The notes under the pieces are model-generated. The model worked only from the letters and a program-made list of their open reading frames with translations, had not been told where the DNA came from and did not search any database. From Burkholderiaceae bacterium (GTDB lineage Bacteria; Pseudomonadota; Gammaproteobacteria; Burkholderiales; Burkholderiaceae_C), in NCBI GenBank assembly GCA_025458585.1, contig JALOSD010000043.1, positions 1 to 16,813 of the forward strand: DNA of 16,813 bases. Direction: 5' to 3'. Numbering within the stretch: the stretch's first letter is position 1; each line of letters begins with the position of its first letter. A program made the position numbers and the translations under genes. Shown in pieces: positions 9,087-16,813 of this stretch.

Positions 9087-10196
9087 ATGACCGACCGAAC
9101 CGTCTCCGCACCGCCGTCCGTGCCGCCGATGTCGTCCGCCATGGCCGGACGCGACGACGAGGTCGCCCGCCTGCGCGTGCCGCCGCACTCGATCGAGGCC
9201 GAGCAGAGCGTGCTCGGCGGGCTGCTGCTCGACAACGGCGCGTGGGACCGCGCCGCCGACCTGCTGCGCGACGGCGACTTCTACCGCTACGAGCACCGCG
9301 TGATCTACGCCGCGATCGGTGCGCTCGTCAGCACCAGCAAGCCGGCCGACGTGATCACCGTCTACGAGCAGCTGCAGAACCTCGGCAAGGCCGACGACTG
9401 CGGCGGCCTCGCCTACCTGAACGCGCTCGCGACGAGCGTGCCGAGCGCGGCCAACCTGCGCCGCTACGCCGAGATCGTGCGCGAGCGCGCGATCCTGCGC
9501 AAGCTGATCGAGGCGAGCGACGAGATCGCGACCAACGCGTTCAACCCGCAGGGGCGGGCGGTGTCGCAGATCCTCGACGAGGCCGAGGGGCGCATCTTCA
9601 AGATCGGCGAGGAGGGCTCGCGCACGCAGCAGGGCTTCCAGACCATGGACCAGCTCGTGATGCAGCTGATCGACCGCGTCACCGAGCTGCACGAGAACGG
9701 CGCCGAGGAAGTGACCGGCGTGCGCACCGGCTTCTACGACCTCGACCGCATGACGGCCGGCCTCCAGCCGGGCGACCTGGTCGTGCTCGCGGCGCGCCCG
9801 TCGATGGGCAAGGCGCAGCCCCTTGACGCGCGCGTGCGTACGCTGTCGGGCTGGAAGGCGATGGGCGAACTGCAGGTGGGCGACGCGCTCGCGTCGGTCG
9901 ACGGTCGACCCTCGATCGTCACCGGCGTCTTTCCGCAGGGCGTCAAGCCGGTCTGGCGCGTACGCTTTTCCGACGGGCGCTCGGCCGAGTGCTGCGACGA
10001 ACACCTGTGGCGCGTGCACTGCCGCCACTGGAGCGCCCCGCGTGTGCTGAGCACCGCGCAGATCCGCACGCTGCTGTCACGGCAGCGCTACCGCAACCGG
10101 CTGTGGATCGAGCGCCACGACGGCGCCTTCGGCCACCTCGACCCCGCGCGATCGTCGAGCGCGTGGCCGAACGCGCCGGCCCCGCTCTCGAGGTGA
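9087..10196 (+). CDS. dnaB: Replicative DNA helicase DnaB, N-extein plus N-terminal intein part
   Basis: DnaB is the hexameric fork helicase. This ORF (369 aa from the ATG at 9087) holds the N-terminal collar domain, with RVPPHSIEAEQSVLGGLLLDN and YAAIGALVSTSKPADVITVYEQL. The linker and the start of the RecA-like motor follow, up to Walker A ARPSMGK, which ends at 9812 (extein residue 242). From 9813 the sequence is intein (127 codons) and stops at TGA 10194-10196, after a frame break near 10143-10151. Alone it has half a Walker A motif and cannot be a helicase. The start is uncertain: ATG at 9069, 9087 or 9129 are all in frame and none has a clear Shine-Dalgarno. No operon partner; the rplI terminator lies upstream. 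Confidence 0.85.
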   Translation: MTDRTVSAPPSVPPMSSAMAGRDDEVARLRVPPHSIEAEQSVLGGLLLDNGAWDRAADLLRDGDFYRYEHRVIYAAIGALVSTSKPADVITVYEQLQNLGKADDCGGLAYLNALATSVPSAANLRRYAEIVRERAILRKLIEASDEIATNAFNPQGRAVSQILDEAEGRIFKIGEEGSRTQQGFQTMDQLVMQLIDRVTELHENGAEEVTGVRTGFYDLDRMTAGLQPGDLVVLAARPSMGKAQPLDARVRTLSGWKAMGELQVGDALASVDGRPSIVTGVFPQGVKPVWRVRFSDGRSAECCDEHLWRVHCRHWSAPRVLSTAQIRTLLSRQRYRNRLWIERHDGAFGHLDPARSSSAWPNAPAPLSR

Positions 10197-10777
10197 CGCA
10201 CGCCGGCAGGTACGACTATCGCATCGTGCGCCGCGACCGTGGCCATGAGCCTGGCGTCGTGGGAGCCCAGCCCAACCCGTTGCGCGTGGCGCTCGAGGCC
10301 CTGCGCCTGTCGGGCCTGCCCAGCGACCGCAAGTTCATCCCGCGGCTGTACCTCGAGGCCGGGCGCGAGCAGCGACTCGACCTGCTGCGCGGGCTGCTCG
10401 ACACCGACGGCTGGGTCGAAAGCTGGGGCAGCGTGCGACTGTCCACCGCGAGCCGGCAGCTGGCCGACGACGTATGCGAGCTGGTGCGATCGCTGGGCGG
10501 CTGGTGCTCGGTCGGCACCAAGCAGCCGCTCTACCGCAGCATCGCCGGGCTGCGCGTGCCGGGGCTGCCGGCCTACGTGTGCCATATCTCGCACCCCGAG
10601 CCGCGCACGCTCTTTCTGCTGTCGGACAAGCAGGCCAGGGCGCCGGTGGCGTGGCGGCGCCAGAAGCGGCTGACGATCGCGGCCATCGAGCCATCGCGCG
10701 AGGCGCCTTGCCAATGCATCGCGGTAAGCCACCCGAGCCGGCTGTATGTCACCGACGGCGACGTCGTCACGCACAAC
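9813..10777 (+). mobile_element. Class 3 intein in the DnaB Walker A motif, endonuclease region broken
   Basis: The insertion splits GK|T of the P-loop: Lys ends at 9812 and Thr starts at 10778, and joining the flanks restores ARPSMGKTAFALNIAEH. The intein starts with Ala1, not Cys or Ser. Block B is CCDEHLWRV with His64 and Trp66. Block F is QCIAV with Cys at 10715-10717, and block G is VVTHN with Thr at 10769-10771 and the terminal Asn at 10775. Trp, Cys and Thr at these places are the hallmark of class 3 inteins, which use the block F Cys as first nucleophile. A dodecapeptide homing endonuclease is partly present: KFIPRLYLEA and LDLLRGLLDTDG (10376-10411). The first dodecapeptide is absent and the frame shifts -1 near 10143-10151, so the 965-nt element is not a multiple of three. 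Confidence 0.88.
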
Positions 10778-11485
10778 ACGGCGTTCGCGCTCAACATCGC
10801 GGAACACGTCGCGGTGCAGGAGGGCCTGCCGGTGGTCGTGTTCTCGATGGAGATGGGCGCGGCACAGCTCGCGTTGCGCCTGGTCGGCTCGCTCGGGCGC
10901 ATCGACCAGCAGCACCTGCGCACCGGCGCGTTGCGCGACGACGAGTGGACGCGCCTGACCGAGGCGGTCGACAAGCTGAGCAAGGCGGCGGTGTTCATCG
11001 ACGAGACGCCGGCGCTGAACCCGGCCGAACTGCGCGCACGCGCGCGACGGCAGGCCCGGCAGTGCGGCAAGCTCGGGCTGATCGTCGTCGACTACCTGCA
11101 GCTGATGAGCGGCAGCAGCGGCACGAGCGAGGAGAACCGCGCGACGGTGCTCGGCGAGATCTCGCGCGGGCTGAAGGCGCTCGCGAAGGAGCTGCAGTGT
11201 CCGGTGATGGCGCTGTCGCAGCTCAACCGCAGCGTCGAGCAGCGCAACGACAAGCGTCCGATGATGAGCGACCTGCGCGAGTCGGGTGCGATCGAGCAGG
11301 ACGCCGACGTCATCATGTTCATCTACCGCGACGACTACTACAACAAGGAAAGCAAGGAGCCGGGCGTCGCCGAGATCATCATCGGCAAGCAGCGCAACGG
11401 CCCGACCGGCGAGGTGAAGCTGACGTTCCTGAAGCCGCTGACGCGGTTCGACAACATGGCCCCCGGCAGCGGCTCGCCGTACTGA
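10193..11485 (+). CDS. dnaB: Replicative DNA helicase DnaB, C-terminal intein part plus C-extein
   Basis: This frame is -1 relative to the N-terminal ORF. It carries the C-terminal intein half (195 codons if read from GTG 10193) and, from Thr at 10778, 235 residues of the DnaB motor. These include VVVFSMEMGA, the Walker B segment LIVVDYLQLM, PVMALSQLNRSVEQR, MSDLRESGAIEQDADVIMFIYRDDYY and GPTGEVKLTF. With the 242-residue N-extein, a spliced product would be 477 aa, normal for DnaB. The frame is open well upstream. GTG 10193-10195 is the best-placed start because it overlaps the upstream TGA as GTGA, although no Shine-Dalgarno precedes it. If the break is a sequence error, this and the previous entry are one gene ending at 11485. 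Confidence 0.8.
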   Translation: MTHAGRYDYRIVRRDRGHEPGVVGAQPNPLRVALEALRLSGLPSDRKFIPRLYLEAGREQRLDLLRGLLDTDGWVESWGSVRLSTASRQLADDVCELVRSLGGWCSVGTKQPLYRSIAGLRVPGLPAYVCHISHPEPRTLFLLSDKQARAPVAWRRQKRLTIAAIEPSREAPCQCIAVSHPSRLYVTDGDVVTHNTAFALNIAEHVAVQEGLPVVVFSMEMGAAQLALRLVGSLGRIDQQHLRTGALRDDEWTRLTEAVDKLSKAAVFIDETPALNPAELRARARRQARQCGKLGLIVVDYLQLMSGSSGTSEENRATVLGEISRGLKALAKELQCPVMALSQLNRSVEQRNDKRPMMSDLRESGAIEQDADVIMFIYRDDYYNKESKEPGVAEIIIGKQRNGPTGEVKLTFLKPLTRFDNMAPGSGSPY

Positions 11486-11531
11486 GCCGGCAGGTCGCGG
11501 CGCTCGTGACGCGGGCGCCGCAGCGAGGCGA

Positions 11532-11551
11532 AACTGGATATATTCACAGTA
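11532..11551 (+). promoter_or_regulatory. LexA (SOS) box overlapping the radical SAM start codon
   Basis: AACTGGATATATTCACAGTA matches 16 of 20 positions of the Escherichia coli LexA consensus, with intact CTG (11534-11536) and CAG (11547-11549) separated by exactly 10 AT-rich bases. It stands out in a region of about 70 percent GC. The embedded TATATT (11539-11544) is a 5/6 match to a -10 element and would place the transcription start at about the A of the ATG. Binding of LexA would then block the promoter. Confidence 0.75.
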
Positions 11552-12660
11552 TGCCGCCATCCGCCGTGCCCGCCGCCGCGCCACCGTCCGTCGCCGCGCC
11601 CGCGAAGGGCCGCGGCACCTCGTGGGCGATCGCGCCCCGCTTCGAGCGCGCGTCGCGCGAGGCCGCCGACGACGGCTGGGGATCGCCCGACGCCGACGCG
11701 GCGAGGTCACCCGCCGTGACGCAAATCGTCGAGCAGCGGGTGCACTCGATCCTCGCGCGCAACGACTCGCCAGACATCGGCTTCGACCTGTCGATCAACC
11801 CGTACCGGGGTTGCGAGCACGGCTGCATCTACTGCTACGCGCGGCCGACGCACAGCTATCTGGACCTCTCGCCGGGGCTCGACTTCGAGTCGCGCATCGT
11901 CGCCAAGGTCGACGCCGCCGAACGCCTGCGCGAGGAGCTCGGCCGCCCGGGCTACCGCCCATCGACGATCAACATCGGTTCGGCCACCGACGCCTACCAG
12001 CCGGCCGAGCGGCGGCTTCGCATCACGCGCGCCGTGATCGAGGTGCTCGCCGCGTGCGCGCACCCGTTCGCGATCGTCACCAAGTCGTCCGGCGTCGAAC
12101 GCGACCTCGATCTGGTTTCGCCTATGGGGCGCGAACGTCGCGCCGCGGTCTACGTGTCGCTGACAACGCTCGACGCCGACCTCGCGCGGCGCATGGAGCC
12201 GCGCGCGGCGGCGCCGCACCGGCGGCTGCGCACGATCGAGACGCTGGCGCGCGCCGGCGTGCCGGTGGGCGTCAGCGTGTCGCCGGTGATCCCGTTCGTC
12301 AACGAGCCCGAGATCGAGCGCCTGCTCGAGGCGGCGGCGAACGCCGGTGCGGCGGCCGCGTTCGGCATCGTGCTGCGCCTGCCGTGGGAGGTGAACCCGC
12401 TGTTCCAGCAGTGGCTGCAGCAGCACTTTCCAGAGCGCGCGGCGCGCGTGATGGCGCGCGTGCGCGAGATGCGCGGCGGCAAGCACAACGATCCGAACTT
12501 CGGCACCCGCATGACGGGACAGGGCGTGTGGGCGCAGCTGCTGCGCCAGCGCCTGGACAAGGCTGCCGCGCGCTTCGGCCTCGGCCGGCGCTCGTTCGAG
12601 CTCGACGCCACCGGCTTCCGCCCGCCGCGCCATGCGGGGCAGGGCGAGCTGTTCGACTGA
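11551..12660 (+). CDS. PA0069-family radical SAM protein (SplB-like)
   Basis: This 369-aa protein has the radical SAM iron-sulfur motif GCEHGCIYC, with Cys88, Cys92 and Cys95 (CxxxCxxC). NIGSATDAYQPAE, FAIVTKSSGVERDLDL, VYVSLTTLDADLARRMEPRAAAPHRRL and VGVSVSPVIPFVNE are typical of the COG1533/PA0069 group, related at a distance to spore photoproduct lyase. The reaction is unknown. The Ala/Pro-rich first 20 residues precede the conserved KGRGTSWAIAPRFE, so the 11551 ATG is plausible. It has no Shine-Dalgarno, and the LexA box abuts it, which would suit a leaderless message. SOS control suggests a role in the DNA-damage response. It converges on the receiver-TPR gene with a 12-bp gap. Confidence 0.88.
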   Translation: MPPSAVPAAAPPSVAAPAKGRGTSWAIAPRFERASREAADDGWGSPDADAARSPAVTQIVEQRVHSILARNDSPDIGFDLSINPYRGCEHGCIYCYARPTHSYLDLSPGLDFESRIVAKVDAAERLREELGRPGYRPSTINIGSATDAYQPAERRLRITRAVIEVLAACAHPFAIVTKSSGVERDLDLVSPMGRERRAAVYVSLTTLDADLARRMEPRAAAPHRRLRTIETLARAGVPVGVSVSPVIPFVNEPEIERLLEAAANAGAAAAFGIVLRLPWEVNPLFQQWLQQHFPERAARVMARVREMRGGKHNDPNFGTRMTGQGVWAQLLRQRLDKAAARFGLGRRSFELDATGFRPPRHAGQGELFD

Positions 12661-12672
12661 AGCCGGCGCGGA

Positions 12673-14349
12673 TCAGGCCGGGACGGCGGCGGGCGCTGCC
12701 GCGCCAGCGGCCGCGGCACCGACGCGCAGCCGCAGCGCGCCGGCCTGGCGGCCTGCAGCCTGGCCGAGGCGCGGGAACGCGGCCGCCGCGGCGTGGCGGC
12801 GCCGCATCGCGTCGATCGTCGCCGCGAGGTCCTCGGCGTCGGGAATCTGCGCCGCGTGGCGCTGCAGCGTCAGGCGCGCCACGTCGATCAGCTTCGCATT
12901 GTGCGTCTGCCCGCTGTGCGCGATCAGCGCGCGCACCGCGCCGCGCGCGTCGCCGGCCATCTTCTGCGTCATCGCCTGCTCGGCCAGCTCGAGGATGCGC
13001 GACTGGGCGCGATGCACGGCCTCGGCGCTGCGCGGCTGCGCGGCGGCGGCGCCGGCGAGCAGCTCAGTCGCGCCCTTGGAGGTGCAGAAGCGCAGCGCCA
13101 GCGTCTCGACCCAGGCGGGCGCCTGCTCGAGCCGGATCTCGGTGTGCGCGAGCTCGGCGAGCAGCGCCATCAGGTTGCACGCGGCTTCGAGGTCGAAATC
13201 CTCGTCCAGGCGCTCGGCCGCCAGCGCGTCGACCGCGGCCGCGACGGCGCCGATCTGGCGCTGCAGCATCAGGTCGAGCGTGCGCAGCACGCGCACCATG
13301 CGCGGCAGCCGCCGCGCGGCGCCGGCGCCGCGTGCGAGGTGCTCGAGGTTGTCGAGGCAGCGCTGCAGGCCCTTGCGGTCGCGCGCGCGGAAGCGCAGCA
13401 CGCCGAGCACGAGCAGGCACTGCGGATCGAACATCTTCGAGCTGATGCCCAGCGTCGCGGCGCGCTCGAGCGCGCGCGTGGCCTCGTCGGTCTGGCCGCG
13501 GTAGTAGGCAATCAGGCCCTGGCGCTGCACGCGCTCGATGGAGCCCGGGGTCATCTCGCTGGCCTGGCGGCAGCTGTCGAGCGCGGCGGCGAGCTGACCC
13601 TGCTCGAGCTGCAGCCGCGCGCGCAGGTCGATCGCGTCGGCGTAGCGCGGCTCGTCGGCGACCAGCGCGTCGAGCGAGCGCAGCGCCGCGATCGCCTGGC
13701 CGCCGTCGGCCTGCGCGCGCGCCACGCCCAGTCGCGCCCACGGCAGCGGCTTGTGCGCAAGAACGGCCTCGTAGACCTTCAGCGCCGCCGCGTCCTGGCC
13801 CAGGCGCAGCAGCAGCTCGGCGCCGATGCGCGCGGCGTAGAGCCAGAACGCACCGCGCTCGCGGAAGCGCTGCAGCGCGAGCCGCGCCGCCGGCTCCAGC
13901 TGGTCGGCCTCGATCGCGGCGAACACGTCGTGCAGCGCCTTCTTGCGCGAGCGCGCCTGCTTGACGCGCTCGGCGAGCGCCTGCGCGCTGTACGGCTTGA
14001 GCAGGTAGCCGTCGAGCGCCGACTCGGCGGCCTCGGCGACGCGCGCGTACGTGGCCTCGCCGGTGATCATCAGGAACACCGTCGCGTAGGGCAGCAGCTG
14101 CGAGCGGCGCAGGTCGTCGAGCAGGTCCTGCCCCGAGTAGCCGTCGTCGTGGTGGAAGTGCTGCTCGCACAGCACGAGGTCGAACGGCTTGCCCTCGAGC
14201 AGCCGCCGCGCGTCGGTCGGCCGCGAGCACTGCGTGACGTGGACGACGCCGAACTCGCGCATCTGCGCCGCGAGGATGCTGCGCGAGGTCGGGTTGCCGT
14301 CGACGAGCAGCGCGCGGCAGTCGGCGATGTCGCGGTCGAGCAGGTACAT
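12673..14349 (-). CDS. Response-regulator receiver domain protein with TPR-like repeats
   Basis: This 558-aa protein has an N-terminal CheY-like receiver (about residues 11-130), starting ALLVDGNPTSRSIL and ending with the conserved Lys-Pro of LLKPYSAQALAERV. The phosphoacceptor site is unusual: where Asp is expected in FDLVLC(D), Glu62 is found, and the usual acidic pair is reduced to one Asp (Asp17). It may therefore be a constitutive or phosphorylation-independent receiver. After it come helical repeats resembling TPRs (roughly 150-340; for example QDAALKVYEAVLAHKPLPWARLGVARAQ), then a helical C-terminal part and an Ala-rich tail. No DNA-binding or enzymatic output domain is seen, so it probably acts through protein contacts. 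It starts 40 bp after the dnaJ stop on the same strand. The exact role is unknown. Confidence 0.85.
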   Translation of the reverse strand: MYLLDRDIADCRALLVDGNPTSRSILAAQMREFGVVHVTQCSRPTDARRLLEGKPFDLVLCEQHFHHDDGYSGQDLLDDLRRSQLLPYATVFLMITGEATYARVAEAAESALDGYLLKPYSAQALAERVKQARSRKKALHDVFAAIEADQLEPAARLALQRFRERGAFWLYAARIGAELLLRLGQDAAALKVYEAVLAHKPLPWARLGVARAQADGGQAIAALRSLDALVADEPRYADAIDLRARLQLEQGQLAAALDSCRQASEMTPGSIERVQRQGLIAYYRGQTDEATRALERAATLGISSKMFDPQCLLVLGVLRFRARDRKGLQRCLDNLEHLARGAGAARRLPRMVRVLRTLDLMLQRQIGAVAAAVDALAAERLDEDFDLEAACNLMALLAELAHTEIRLEQAPAWVETLALRFCTSKGATELLAGAAAAQPRSAEAVHRAQSRILELAEQAMTQKMAGDARGAVRALIAHSGQTHNAKLIDVARLTLQRHAAQIPDAEDLAATIDAMRRRHAAAAAFPRLGQAAGRQAGALRLRVGAAAAGAAAPAAVPA

Positions 14350-14389
14350 CGGCCCTGTATCGGCCGCGACCGGGCCGACTTGAGGCCGG

Positions 14390-15535
14390 CTACTTGAACA
14401 GGTCCTTGACGCGGTCGGTCCAGCTCTTCGCGTTCGGCGAGTGGCGGTCGCCGGCCTTGCGGAAGCTCTCGTCGAGCTCGCGCAGCAGCTTGCGCTGGTG
14501 CTCGGTCAGCTTGACCGGCGTCTCGACGGCGACATGGCAGTACAGGTCGCCCGGGTAGCTCGAGCGGATGCCCTTGATGCCCTTGCCGCGCAGGCGGAAC
14601 GTCTTGCCGTGCTGCGTGCCCTCAGGCAGCTCGATCTCGGCCTTGCCGCCGAGCGTGGGCACCTCGATCGTGCCGCCGAGCGCGGCGGTGGTCACGCCCA
14701 CCGGCACCGTGCAGTGCAGGTCGTCACCGTCGCGCTCGAAGATCTCGTGCTGCCGGATCCGGATCTCGATGTAGAGATCACCGGGCGGGCCGCCGTTGGT
14801 GCCCGGCTCGCCGTTGCCGGCCGAGCGGATGCGCATGCCCTCGTTGATGCCAGCGGGGATCTTGACCTCGAGCGTCTTCTGCTTCTTGATCCGCCCGGCG
14901 CCGTTGCACGCGGTGCAGGGGTCGGGGATGATCTTGCCGCTGCCGTGGCACTGCGGGCAGGTCTGCTGGATGCTGAAGAAGCCCTGGCGCAGGTGCACCG
15001 AGCCGGCGCCGTTGCAGGTCGGGCAGGTCTTCGCGCTCGTGCCCGGCTTGGCGCCCGAGCCTTGGCAGGTGTCGCAGGTCTCCCAGGTCGGGATGCGGAT
15101 CTGCGTTTCCTTGCCGTGCGCGGCCTCCTCGATCGCGTAGCTGAGGTCGCCGCCGCGGTAGACCTGACGCCCGCCGCCGCGTCGCCCACCGGCGGCGGCG
15201 CCACCGCCGAACAGGTCGCCGAAGATGTCGCCGAAGGCCTCGGCGAAGCCGCCGAAGCCCTCGGGCCCGGCGCCGGGGCGGAAGCCGCCACCGGCCATGT
15301 TCGGGTCGACCCCGGCGTGACCGTACTGGTCGTACGCCGCGCGCTTCTGCGGATCGGAGAGCATCTCGTAGGCCTCCTTGGCCTCCTTGAACTTCTCTTC
15401 CGCCTTCTTCGCATCGTCACCCTGGTTGCGGTCAGGGTGGTGCTTCATGGCCAGCTTGCGGTAGGCCTTCTTGATGTCGTCGTCGGAGGCGTTCTTCGGC
15501 ACGCCGAGGACGTCGTAGTAGTCGCGCTTGGCCAT
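14390..15535 (-). CDS. dnaJ: Chaperone protein DnaJ
   Basis: DnaJ (Hsp40) delivers unfolded clients to DnaK and stimulates its ATPase. The 381-aa protein is complete. The J domain has His33-Pro34-Asp35. A Gly/Phe-rich linker follows (about 75-125), then four zinc-binding CxxCxGxG repeats at Cys154/157, 171/174, 193/196 and 207/210. The beta-rich client-binding C-terminal domain comes next, with GDLYIEIRIRQHEIFERDGDDL and LPEGTQHGKTFRLRGKGI. AGAGGA seven or so bases before the ATG at 15535 supports the start. It follows dnaK by 110 bp in the standard dnaK-dnaJ order. No heat-shock promoter is visible in the gap, so expression likely comes from upstream of dnaK, outside the window. Confidence 0.97.
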   Translation of the reverse strand: MAKRDYYDVLGVPKNASDDDIKKAYRKLAMKHHPDRNQGDDAKKAEEKFKEAKEAYEMLSDPQKRAAYDQYGHAGVDPNMAGGGFRPGAGPEGFGGFAEAFGDIFGDLFGGGAAAGGRRGGGRQVYRGGDLSYAIEEAAHGKETQIRIPTWETCDTCQGSGAKPGTSAKTCPTCNGAGSVHLRQGFFSIQQTCPQCHGSGKIIPDPCTACNGAGRIKKQKTLEVKIPAGINEGMRIRSAGNGEPGTNGGPPGDLYIEIRIRQHEIFERDGDDLHCTVPVGVTTAALGGTIEVPTLGGKAEIELPEGTQHGKTFRLRGKGIKGIRSSYPGDLYCHVAVETPVKLTEHQRKLLRELDESFRKAGDRHSPNAKSWTDRVKDLFK

Positions 15536-15619
15536 CGATCCTCTCGCGGCTCATAAACGGAACCGCCGCGCCGGGGCTCCAGCGGGGCTGGTCGCCTCGG
15601 ACGCGGCGAGACATCGCGA

Positions 15620-15637
15620 GCCGCCCCGCGGGGCGGC
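15620..15637 (-). repeat. Perfect palindrome between dnaK and dnaJ
   Basis: GCCGCCCCG/CGGGGCGGC is an 18-base perfect palindrome eight bases past the dnaK stop. As RNA it could form a GC-rich hairpin, but no U-tract follows in the direction of transcription. It may act as a partial terminator or mRNA-end stabiliser setting the dnaK to dnaJ ratio; this is inference. Confidence 0.5.
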
Positions 15638-15645
15638 CGCCGACG

Positions 15646-16813
<1,168 letters not shown>

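Noticed and set aside
10137..10150. Programmed -1 ribosomal frameshift in dnaB
   Set aside because: A -1 shift would join the frames, and GAC CCC GCG allows single-tRNA slippage on CCCC. There is no X XXY YYZ heptamer and no obvious stimulatory structure, and the missing endonuclease motif points to a deletion. Not fully excluded.
12150..12719. ORFs antisense to the radical SAM gene, and large plus-strand frames opposite the receiver-TPR and dnaJ genes
   Set aside because: These are shadow frames typical of high GC third positions. None shows a recognisable domain or a ribosome binding site.

Overview
The window is a dense, very GC-rich stretch of bacterial chromosome. Gene content and order (rpsF-priB-rpsR-rplI then dnaB; ppsR divergent from ppsA; adjacent aat and bpt; dnaK-dnaJ) point to a betaproteobacterium. 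The high GC and the protein sequences resemble the Rubrivivax/Leptothrix/Methylibium side of the Burkholderiales; this is recognition, not a computed classification. There is no rRNA, tRNA, CRISPR array, insertion sequence or prophage. The only mobile element seen is an intein in dnaB.

Layout. Positions 1-4687 form a leftward run: ppsR, aat, bpt, a Bcr/CflA-type drug efflux gene, miaA, and the first codons of an ABC-transporter ATPase cut by the window edge. Several of these overlap stop-to-start, so they look like one operon. From 4870 the strand flips. ppsA (PEP synthase) runs rightward and diverges from ppsR, its regulator. The ribosomal/replication cluster rpsF-priB-rpsR-rplI follows with its own -10 element and a strong hairpin terminator. 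Next come dnaB, broken by an intein, and a radical SAM gene with a near-consensus LexA box at its start codon. The last part is leftward again: dnaK (entering from the right edge), dnaJ, and a receiver-TPR protein that converges on the radical SAM gene.

Main finding. dnaB carries an intein exactly inside its Walker A motif (GK | intein | T). It starts with Ala and shows the Trp (block B), Cys (block F) and Thr (block G) set that marks class 3 inteins, which splice without an N-terminal nucleophile. Its homing endonuclease region is broken. The second dodecapeptide motif is present, the first is not visible, and the reading frame shifts by -1 at about 10143-10151. DnaB is therefore encoded as two overlapping ORFs: N-extein plus N-intein (to 10196), and C-intein plus C-extein (frame open, GTG at 10193 overlapping the TGA). 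This could be a natural split class 3 intein that rebuilds an essential helicase in trans, or a decayed or mis-assembled intein.

Caution. dnaK shows a similar lesion: about 43 conserved codons are missing at 16427-16433 and the frame is lost. In addition, the best ribosome binding site of ppsR would be in frame if a C5 run at 4711-4715 were one base longer. Three frame anomalies in one window, two of them in housekeeping genes, make sequence or assembly error a serious alternative. It should be excluded before any biological reading of the split dnaB.
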